DNA of 64,000 bases from Aplectana chamaeleonis (lineage: Eukaryota; Nematoda; Chromadorea; Rhabditida; Cosmocercidae), in the NCBI GenBank assembly GCA_029168955.1, contig JAPDOI010000434.1, forward strand, positions 248,001 to 312,000, written 5' to 3'. The notes under the pieces are model-generated. The model saw nothing but the letters and a program-made list of their open reading frames with translations, did not search any database and was not told where the DNA came from. Positions 55,701 to 64,000 of this stretch are shown here, piece after piece (within the stretch, counting starts at the first letter, position 1; each line of letters opens with the position of its first letter). Position numbers and translations under genes: made by a program.

Positions 55701-57716
55701 TTTATCGAAAAAATCACGCGGTGTGATGAGGCCTGTTTTTAGGGCTCAAATCACACGGTCACATCTACAGCCGTCACACCGGCCGTAATCGGCTCAAAAT
55801 GGTTGAATCGACCTGTGACTCGGCCGACAGCTTTTTTTGATGGTCCTCTTCAAAATAAACATTGCAACAGCCCGACCCAGAGGAATTTTTTTTCGACCTC
55901 TCCTGACATCCAAGTCCCGACAGCCGTTTTCCGATCTCTGTCAGTGTCTCGGATATGGTTGAAATCTTGACTAGGGGTGTAATTAAGGGCGCTGAAGACG
56001 AATCTGACGTCCGTTTCACAACTTTCGACCTGCTACCTCAGTTATACGATGGTTTGGGAAAGACGTAATTCATGCGATGGTTTTACTGTTCGATTCAGTG
56101 GCGTGTATCTTTTCGCCATACCCTTTTTAACTTACCACGCACAACAAAGTGGTGAAATGGGCCCCTGAAATAGAGCCTGCTCTTGAGAGAGCAGGAAATG
56201 GAAGGGCTTCTAAGCATTCATGCAAAGCCTGTTAGGAGCTTCAACAACCACGTTCTGAGCTGATGTCTCGCCAATCAGAAACCCAGAAAAATCTCGAAAT
56301 TCTGGATTATTTGTCGGTCAACGTATTGGGATCACTCAGAGAACTAACACGTTGGCGAATAAGGAAAGTGCTTCGGTTAGCGACCAGGTTACAAAACTGT
56401 GTGGAATGTTTCGGAATGAGAATGCGGTCCTGCGTTTCGGATCGAGATTGCAACGCGTTGATGTTGCAGGTCCTTAAACATCCAATGCTTCGATTGAGAC
56501 AATGGTGTTAGAGACAACACTAGGAAGACAACACTCCCTATTGCTGCAAACTTTCCTGCAGCAAGCTTTGCGACAGTCGTCAGACCGCGGGGGTTGGCAT
56601 ACTAGATCTATCAGATGAGGATCCAGGTCAGAATCGATCCCAGTAGAACGAAGAAAGCGACATACTCGCCCTTAATTTTGAAAAAAGCGTAGAATACAGA
56701 ACCAACAGAGCACGGCAAGGTACAGACGGCCCCGGCGACAGCCAAGGGAGGGTGATGACTGTCTTCGACACAGCTCACTTTGACTATGACAAGATGTCCT
56801 GTTTTAAAAAACTATCTACAGATTTTTTGAACGTGCAGAAATGGGCTGAGATTACGTTGCCAGACGATGAGACGACACCACTACAACCCTACAGAGCACA
56901 ACAAAACCTTGCGTGTTTTTTAGGCCATGAGAAAGAAGGCTTGAAGCGAACCACCGGGGCTGCAATAACATCTACTGCCATAGCCTACACTACATACAAA
57001 AAGGCATTTAATTTTGCAAAAGAATTTCCACTCGTAATTGCACGATGAAGACAGGAACAGTTGCCTGTGGCGAGAAGCGAGAAGATCCTACAGGTGTGAT
57101 TAAGCAGTTCGCTGTTAACATGAAACCATCGACAAAAACCTCCCGATCTCACCTCTAACAGATGATCACACAGGAAACGGATGTAACCATATGTAACCAG
57201 CAGCGAAATTTCGGTACCCCGAAGGAATGATCTGCTGTTGTTTGCGGAGCTCACAAATTGACCCTTGTAATCACGACGCAGGAAGATATGCAATGAACCT
57301 CACCCAAACACTTGTTATGGAGGAGTACTTCCTATTCGGTCCACCATCCAGGATTAATGGGAGATCTACCTAAGGATCTGTAGCAGAGGAAATTAATTTC
57401 GGGTTCCTTCAAATGACGATGCTCCACCGTGTCTGATGGGCTGCAAGTTTTCAGTCATGAGCACACAGGATTCTTATCAGTTACCTGGTGCTGCTTGTAA
57501 GTCTCAGACGGCTGGAACAGAACATAGATGTCACACCGCAGGGCGAAAGCAAGAAAATGTAACATAAAGGGTACTAAATGACGCCAGTACATGTAATATT
57601 GTAGAACACGTGAACGCAAGCCTCCACCACTTCGCTACATTTTTTGAAACTTTTCCAAACCAAGAGAGCCTTGCTGTAGATTTTACACTCAATTGCGAGG
57701 TCTGAAAAAGAAGTGT
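55701..57716. other. Unassigned region with unrecognised open frames
   Basis: Plus-strand open frames at 56263-56511 (82 codons) and 56752-57048 (98 codons) are the longest. The second reads MMTVFDTAHFDYDKMSCF and onward and ends at an ordinary stop; no domain is recognised in either. They may be exon remnants or chance. Confidence 0.3.
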
Positions 57717-58625
57717 AGCACCGAGTAAATTTTCTGCCAACGTTTTGTTGCATTTTTTTGCTAGCACAGAGCGCCCCATCGCCACAACTCACTTCAAAAT
57801 TGACGGAATGAATTTTCAGAGTTTTCATGTTTCTGTTAGTGAGGTGAATACAATGGTATGTTAAAAGTCTTCCTGACTTCGGCGTTTCATCGTAATACTT
57901 GTTTTTCTTTCTGTGATTCCCAATGACCACAGGTCGAAACGGGTCACATTTCTCTTAGGCAGCGTCCATACGTCGCGAGAGCGGGCGCTCCCGCTGTTGT
58001 GCGCCTCTTGACGCTCCTCAACGCTGCCCGCAAATTAACACAGTCAATCACCCCCCACCTCGTGTTGATTCGATTGAAAACGTTTGATCGGGTGATCAAT
58101 CGCTCGAGTCGGCGCAACGGCTGATGATTTCCCACGGTTTTCAACTTCCGCGGAGGGATTATGGAAAACAAGGGCAGTAGTTTTGCTACAGGTTTAATGC
58201 CACCTGCTTTAGTGATGGAGCACTAAGCTTGAAACCTGCTGTTTGCTTCGTGGTGCTGGCGTAAGCGTGCGAGAGCGAGCGGGCGAGGGCGCGCGAGAAG
58301 GAGCGTCTGTGAGCGGCTAGCGAATCGTGTGCTCACGATGACCATCGATTTTGCGTAATCGCACGCTCTCGCCACGTATGGACGGAGCCTTATAGTGACC
58401 GTCTGATCAGTTCACAATGAGGGATTTTCATGTGGAAATATACAGTTCTTGATTGATTTCGGGTACTAACTCAGTTATTTCGCATCACTATTGCATGGCA
58501 CTCGTTTAAAGCTGTTCAACAATGGCATCAAAATTGAATTCGTAGAACTCTGAAACAAGTTATGGCTTTGTGCGCTCGAAATGGCCGCAAATCGCCGTTT
58601 TTGCGAACAAAATCCGCACGATAAT
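57717..58625. mobile_element. MITE family C, third copy, split by a PIF-like MITE
   Basis: AGCACCGAGTAAATTTTC at the left, the conserved CATCGCCACAACTCACTTC block and the right arm AACAAGTTATGGC...GCCGTTTTTGCG match 44181-44675. Without the nested 435 bp it would be about 474 bp, the family size. Confidence 0.65.
57958..58389. mobile_element. PIF/Harbinger-like MITE with TTA duplication, nested in MITE C
   Basis: GGCAGCGTCCATACGTCGCG and its near-complement CCACGTATGGACGGAGCC are the ends, TIR about 25 bp, 432 bp in all. TTA lies on both sides (57955-57957, 58390-58392). The two uninterrupted copies of MITE C read CTA-like sequence at the matching place (near 44430 and 52922). A partial copy is at 20858-20930. 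Confidence 0.75.
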
Positions 58626-59783
58626 GCTTGGTCCCATCACAGTCATCTTCAAGCTGCGTGCTGCAACATCGGTTGAATGCAGGTCCAGATAAGGATTCTC
58701 TTTGAAAAAGGAGTGTGTTCTAGGCTGACTGCTCGTTGAGCGCCATTCAAAAAATCTTTGACTATAATTCAATTTCACCATAAACAAATAAGGACAATAA
58801 CGCGACAGAGAAAATCAAAGGTAGCCTCTTGAACGAGGATATCATACAATTCAAAGTACAAATGATTTGTATAAACATAAATATCACAGATAATAAGTCC
58901 ACTGGGTTGGCCAAGTAAAATGACGGATACAATACCTTTGCCGACATAGGAAAAAAGGGGCGAAATGGGATGTTGGCAACAAAAGCGTCTTTTGCCCATG
59001 ATTTCCTTCAAAAAACTTGAATATAAATTTTGGCAGATCGGAGCTTTTTAGAGCAAGTTATAGGCTAAAAACGCATTTATTGCCAACTTTGCTCGTTTCG
59101 CCCCTTTTCTCCCTGTGTTAGCTGTGGTATTGTGAGTAGCGAACCTCTTTTGAAAGAGATGACCGCTAACAATTTGGCACTACAAAAGAGACGAGCATTT
59201 TGAAATTGGTGGCGGGGGGGAATGTACCTAAATATGGCTTCATAACAGTTTGAGGCAGGACTGGCAAACAAAAAACGGTAGAACCAGGAAAGAAACTAGA
59301 AAATCTTCTTCAATCTCGCTTGGAGAGAAGGTTGACATCGATTCGGAATGGGTCAATAGGAAACGAGAAATAAGCGCATTAGACGAGACTCTATAAACAT
59401 CTTCCACGCAGGAAATCCAATGATTTAGGCTAAGACATTAAGCAAGATCTAACAATCAGAGGTAAACCATACTAGAGTTACAAAGAACAAAAACCCCTGC
59501 ACATCCTTTCTTCTCTGAAGTGAGGGTTGAACGCTTGTGAAAAAGCGACATCAAAGGTGATGCCGAAATTAAGAGTCCTCACTTTTGGTACCCTTTTCTT
59601 TAGTTTTCTTCAGGTAACGGATTTTCTAATCTCTGAGATCAGCTTTCTGGGGCGTGCGAAAAAAAAAGATACCCATGCGTAGAAAAAATGCGGGAAATCC
59701 TTTTTCATTCAAATTCTCTGCGGGGACGATATTTTGAACAGAATGGGGTTGTTGTATGGTTGGGTTGGCACATTCCATGTGGG
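58626..59783. other. Unassigned region
   Basis: AT-rich with short minus-strand open frames (58775-59011 and others). Its left part is non-coding; the part near 59783 may be the 3' untranslated region of the exon described next. Confidence 0.35.
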
Positions 59784-59906
59784 CTAGCACATTTTGCAGT
59801 GATAGTTGAGGAAGATGAGGCAGACAGCAAAACCACCGACGGAAAGCGGAATAATGACGAGTAGAACGATCAACGATGAGCTCTGATTGCGGGACGTCGG
59901 CACTTC
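59784..59906 (-). CDS. Putative terminal exon encoding a transmembrane segment
   Basis: On the minus strand a strong acceptor (TTTTTTCAG, ends at 59907) is followed by 40 codons and a TAG (59786-59784). They read EVPTSRNQSSSLIVLLVIIP, then LSVGGFAVCLIFLNYHCKMC. About 22 hydrophobic residues followed by a short Cys-containing tail look like a C-terminal membrane anchor with a tiny cytoplasmic end. Upstream exons would lie right of 59930, where a MITE (60001-60444) now sits. I do not recognise the family. It may be a real last exon of a host gene or a chance frame. Confidence 0.35.
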   Translation of the reverse strand, partial: EVPTSRNQSSSLIVLLVIIPLSVGGFAVCLIFLNYHCKMC

Positions 59907-60000
59907 CTGAAAAAAGTGCGTAGATAGATAGAAGTATGCTTATTATAATCTCAGAAAGAGGCTGTTCCACTCAAAAAATAGAACCAGGGAGGAGTACTTA

Positions 60001-60444
60001 AAGGCAGTGTTCACGATGAATATCGCACTCGAGTTCGACCCAAAAATGGGATTGTTTGGTCGTGAGGTAACTAATAGTGAAGAAACAGGGAAGAAACTCG
60101 TCCAGAATAAGTCAAAATAACGGTTTCTAAATTCAGGACGTGGACGAGAATCATGGGCCCGCTGATTTCGGCAAGCGCGAGCTAGTCGCAAAATCTGCGC
60201 GAATCGATAATACTGCGGCAGAGTTGCTTGGCAAATTGCCATCGAAACGTGTGCGGTGCCACAAGCTCGTCCGATTGGGGGGCGGACCGGGATAGGTAAG
60301 CGCACCGGGATAGCTTTCAAAGCCGTTTGTATTGATTTCTGGCCAGTTTTTGTTGCTTTCTTCGACCCTATCCTCTACAGCACCTGCCAACTTAGTGTTT
60401 CACACAGAGACCTCAAGAACGAGATTTATCGTGAACACTGCCTT
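60001..60444. mobile_element. TA-flanked MITE, copy M6
   Basis: AAGGCAGTGTTCACGATGAA and TATCGTGAACACTGCCTT are the ends, with TA at 59999-60000 and 60445-60446; 444 bp. It directly abuts M7. Confidence 0.8.
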
Positions 60445-60446
60445 TA

Positions 60447-60943
60447 AAGGCAGTATGCACGATAAAATTCTTTTTCTGATTCTCAGCAAAGACGAAAGAA
60501 GTGGGGTCTGCTTGCAAGGCAGATTTGCGATAAAAACAGTTTCTTCTATTCTCATGAGAAGGCACATCTGGCCATCACAAAAGTAAAAATATGTGAAAAG
60601 CTGGAGGAAAAATGTACAGGAACAAATTTTTGCTTGGTGTCCGCCCACCCCCAATTATCGAGATTTTTAAAAGTTATTTTGCTTCCTGAGTAATTTTCGG
60701 GCCACTCTAAGAGACTACTGACTACTTTAACTTTACTTTAAGAGCAGAACAAATCACGGATGAACAAGCATTCATGAAAAACTATGTTAATTGGGGGGGG
60801 GCGTGCGGACACCTGTAATTAGCTGTCCTAGCTTGTTTTTGTGCGTTTTCTGCATATTTTCACTTATTTTCTATTTGTAATTACCAGATCCACATTTTAA
60901 TGGAAAGAGCTCGAGAAATGCTCTTTATTGCGAACTCTGCTTC
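60447..60943. mobile_element. TA-flanked MITE, copy M7, adjoining M6
   Basis: The left end AAGGCAGTATGCACGATAAA begins immediately after the TA that also ends M6. The right end is degenerate (TTGCGAACTCTGCTTC, then TA 60944-60945); 497 bp. Confidence 0.65.
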
Positions 60944-60945
60944 TA

Positions 60946-61294
60946 AAAATAAACACGTTCCAATATTTTCATGACTACTGTGATATCACTGGGCTTCTGA
61001 CTGTTATACAAGCAACTTCCCCTTGTTTATGTTGTCTCCTGTGTCACTTACTCTAGTGGTGCAAAAAACATACGTATAAGTTGATTCCATCTATCTCATT
61101 GAGAGCATCAGTCGGCTTTTCGAAGCCGATCCTGGAAGATGACTTCGAGTCACTCTAAGGAGAGGGGTAGATGGTCAACTTCCAGGACCAACAAGAAGCT
61201 AGAGGGTAATTTAGACGGTGATTGAGGTCCCCCCCCACGGTCTGCAGTGGGGGCGGCATTCCCGCCGCAGAGTGTGGCATGCGCTAGTCATTTA
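60946..61294. other. Unassigned spacer
   Basis: No gene or element is recognised. A short C/G palindromic stretch (CCCCCCCACGGTCTGCAGTGGGG, near 61230) is present. Confidence 0.35.
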
Positions 61295-61430
61295 GGCCTC
61301 TTTCAGAGTTCGATCACCGCGCGACGCGACGGAATGATAACCATGAGCATCGATCGAGATCGCGTCGCACGTCGATCCGTATTCAAAACATCCCTTCACG
61401 GCGGTCAGCGATGGAAGTGTGAAAAAGGCC
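61295..61430. mobile_element. Short PIF/Harbinger-like MITE (136 bp)
   Basis: GGCCTCTTTCAGAGTTCGATC at the left is identical to the left end of 49931-50984. The right end reads AGTGTGAAAAAGGCC. The flanks are TTA (61292-61294) and TTG (61431-61433), close to a three-base duplication. The interior has the GCGACGCGAC words. Confidence 0.55.
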
Positions 61431-61509
61431 TTGGACAATGCTCATCCCTAAATTATGAACTTACGCTTGTTTGTTGTGTTTAGTGCACTGCGGAATTTCA
61501 AAAATTAAA

Positions 61510-61548
61510 ATGTCTGAAAATGTACCTATTGCGCTCCAAACTTCTGAG
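61510..61548 (+). CDS. Possible 13-codon first exon
   Basis: ATG in a good nematode context (AAAATTAAA before it) starts MSENVPIALQTSE, followed directly by GAG|GTAAGTGATTTTG, a strong splice donor. No downstream exon was found with certainty. Such combinations also arise by chance. Confidence 0.2.
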
Positions 61549-63091
61549 GTAAGTGATTTTGTTTTCCATTTCTTCCACCGAAAATTATTGAGAAAATAAG
61601 ATGGTTACAAGAATGCATGGATGTTAGAATACTCCGAGATAAAAAGTACTCAAAATTTTGGCATCTGTTCCTCTGGGTAGGCAACTGGTATATGACGTGG
61701 GCTCGGTGATGCAATGGGTGGCCTGACCCTCTAGATTTTAATCCAATTCCTGACGCTTTTTAGTCGTACTTTCCTTCTTACTCTTCTTAGGAAGACCCGA
61801 AGCTTCTCGGAAAACTGGTTCATCTTGAACACTGCCTTTGATGGTGGCTGCCAAAGTGAATTGGGTTATAGTCCAATCCAACTCGTTTACGAGGGTTTTT
61901 TTTTCTCAAAAAATCACGTCACTGCCGATGTAAAGAAGACCAGACTTATACTAGACTCTGTTTCATTCCAAGTGAACTCATTTTTTCGGTTATCACAGCG
62001 TTTCGTCGAAGCCTCCTTATAACTAGTTATATTTCACCGAGGCCCACCGCTCCGCTGCTGGTGATAACCGAAATCAACAGGTCACTAGGGATGTAACAGA
62101 GCTTACATATACTTCCCATCGGAAACATCAAGAATCTGATTCCAAAACGGACACGGCGCTGAGATCAACAAAGTTCTATTCGGAACCCGATATGCTGTTG
62201 GTCCCTAACCGTGGATCACGCTAAGTCTACTGTGTTCATAATATACGCAGAAGATTGATGTTTTGCTAGATTGGCTCTGCGTTTTTCCTCCCGTACGTGA
62301 TATAAATTTTGTGCTGGCAGAAAACAAACGGAAGTTGATTTAATGGAGCGGAAATTCCGACAAGAGGGAGGATTCAAGGAGAGGAAACGACAACCGGCTT
62401 GGCGGAGTGGGAGCGGTCTGCATTTTCATTATCTCTGCTCCAGTAGACGGGAAGAATCAGCGCGCTGATCAGAAGCCAAATCTTTGAGTGCTTCCGAGGA
62501 GCAGCGGCGATCAAAAGCCGCTATTTGTAGTAATGCTGGGACAAGATTCTTATTGGATTGTGCTCACAATGAGTCGAAGGCAGAAGATACAGTGGAGTTT
62601 CAGACACCACAGTGAGGTATGCTAAAATTGCCCTGCCTCGGTAAACTAAGAGTTAAACCTATAGCAAACGTCGAATGGCTTTTCTCACCATTAAAAAGAT
62701 TATGAATGTTTCTGTGTCAAATCTGACACGCTCACGAGGTCAGTTTGTTGATACCCGGACGACTACAGCTAACTTCGATGAAAAAGAGCTGAAAAATAAT
62801 CAAGGCTTACACTCTCTGGTTGAGCGCTCACCTTATACCAATCTAGTGTTCCTAAAAGCTTTCCCAAGAAACGTTTCAGATCTGACCATAAGTTGCCTCA
62901 TAGGTGTGGTTCGGGGACACTAATCGCGAAATGGAGGTCCGGTTTTCGATTTCCAAAAGGTCCCATTAGATTCGGTTAGAGCCTTCCATAAGGGTGACCT
63001 TTTAGCAGACATGCGCGACTTTAGACGATCTCCGAATTGCTGTGATAGATCTGTCTCAAATTTTCTCTGTGGGGACCATTTGCTGTGTTTA
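61549..63091. other. Unassigned region with one MITE end
   Basis: CTTGAACACTGCCTT (ends 61838) is a right end of the AAGGCAGTG family without an identified left end. A plus-strand open frame (62675-62923, 82 codons) has no recognised domain. Confidence 0.35.
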
Positions 63092-63229
63092 AAGGCAGTG
63101 TCCACGATGAAAACCGTCTTCGAGTTTTCAGCGGAAAATGTAAAGTGAGGGGCCTATGACTGCAGCAATGTTGAAAAAAAACGGCTAAAAAGGCCCCAAA
63201 TAGCCACACACGGCCCCGAACTTCTGCCT
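63092..63229. mobile_element. TA-flanked MITE, short copy M9
   Basis: AAGGCAGTGTCCACGATGAA at the left and GAACTTCTGCCT at the right are separated by only about 138 bp, so the interior is deleted. TA lies on each side (63090-63091, 63230-63231). Confidence 0.6.
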
Positions 63230-63231
63230 TA

Positions 63232-63825
63232 AAGGCATCGCACACGATGAAAACCATATTTGGGTTTTTGATGTTTTCGTGTTGTACTATCCCTATAGTG
63301 ACTAACGGTAGCAAAACGCCCCCTCAAAAACGTTAACTTTTTGAGAAAAACCCATTTTTAGAAAGTTCATAGCAAATTTGAATTTCGCGCCGGCATCAAC
63401 TTGGTATAGTTGCGCAGAGAATACAAGGAACAGTTTTACGCTTCGTTTCTTGGCGCAGCGTTGGAAGCAATTCACCGAAGTCGCTCAACTACGACTTCAG
63501 CGAAGTTAAAATGGGCTACCCACCTGCTGCGTCCAGTGCTGCCGGCTGCTTTCGATCGATGGCGAATTCGAAATTGACTGGCGTGTGTATTGCCCCTACG
63601 ACGCGTCAAGGCACGCCCGCCGTCAGCAAACCAGGAGTTTTGTTCCTTGTAACAACGGATCGACCCCAAGGCCGGCCCCCCAAACCCAGGAAGCCATTTT
63701 GAGGGAAGGCAATCTTCACCAGAGACGGTTTTGTAACTCCAAAGTTTCTGAGTGACATTGTCATGGCCCACTAGTCCGAATGAACGCATGAACCCAAATT
63801 CGGTTTTCATCGTGGACGATGCCTT
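63232..63825. mobile_element. TA-flanked MITE, copy M10 (GCATCG variant), adjoining M9
   Basis: AAGGCATCGCACACGATGAA and TCATCGTGGACGATGCCTT are the ends, flanked by TA (63230-63231, 63826-63827); 594 bp. The end variant is the same as in M5. The open frames inside are not supported as genes. Confidence 0.7.
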
Positions 63826-63959
63826 TAAGCGCATTCCCCGTCCTTTCCCCTCAACGGCCATTGATCGAAACAAACAACTGAAAAATCGGCTGCGAAGAAA
63901 AAGCATTAGATGTTGCCTTGAGCCTCAAACCTCTGGAATTTCGATAAAAAACTCGAAAA

Positions 63960-63988
63960 AGATTTTTTATCGTGAACACTGAGCTTTG
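63960..63988. mobile_element. Partial AAGGCAGTG-family right end near window edge
   Basis: TTATCGTGAACACTGAGCTTTGA is a right end with a two-base change (GAGCTTT for GCCTT). Its left end was not identified. Confidence 0.4.
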
Positions 63989-64000
63989 AAAGGTTCGGGC

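Noticed and set aside
60151..60390. 79-codon minus-strand open frame
   Set aside because: It lies entirely inside MITE M6.
63472..63906. 144-codon minus-strand open frame
   Set aside because: It lies within MITE M10 and crosses its right border; no domain is visible.

Overview
This window is eukaryotic repeat-rich DNA, most likely from a strongylid (hookworm-like) nematode. That is an inference from four things: an RTE-1-like LINE, nematode-type BEL/Pao and Penelope-like elements, short introns with TTTTCAG-type acceptors, and dense MITEs. There are no operons, no ribosome binding sites and no long intact host genes. Almost everything recognisable is a transposable element or the remains of one, often nested.

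Left part (1-21 kb): a 170-bp repeat whose inverted partner lies at 19.5 kb; a 498-bp tandem duplication; a degenerate hAT-like (ZMYM/DUF4371-type) transposase remnant; a near full-length RTE LINE with two frameshifts (3.7-6.8 kb); and a full-span but dead BEL/Pao LTR retrotransposon (7.6-13.3 kb: gag, protease, RT/RNase H, integrase, DUF5641). Next comes a 2.66-kb structure with 274-bp terminal inverted repeats flanked by TTAA, with another TIR element nested in it. After that lies a second Pao-type gag without a recognisable pol.

Middle part (21-42 kb): a Penelope-like element (PLE) locus. Two partial minus-strand copies (21.7-24.96 kb) meet, head to head at a microhomology junction, a plus-strand array of four units about 2.97 kb long (24.96-36.03 kb). 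All four plus-strand units carry the same nonsense codon and the same two frameshifts, so the array grew by DNA-level duplication of an already dead copy. The last unit is interrupted by about 5 kb of nested insertions: a TIR repeat, TA microsatellites with a 5'-truncated RTE copy, and a nearly intact CR1-like LINE on the minus strand. The PLE end reappears at 41.09 kb, and related flanking repeats sit in mirror orientation on both sides of the locus.

Right part (42-64 kb): a MITE landscape. A giant imperfect inverted repeat (about 43.9-46.9 kb against 48.66-53.6 kb) contains several MITE families. These are a TA-flanked family with AAGGCAGTGTTCACGAT-type ends (at least nine copies, two pairs sharing a single TA), a 0.5-kb family with long TIRs, and PIF/Harbinger-like elements with TTA/TAA duplications, one of them nested in another MITE with the empty site available for comparison. 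The only hints of host genes are a putative terminal exon encoding a transmembrane segment (59784-59906, minus) and a possible 13-codon start exon (61510-61548, plus). One degenerate tRNA-Thr-like sequence is present at 45.12 kb.
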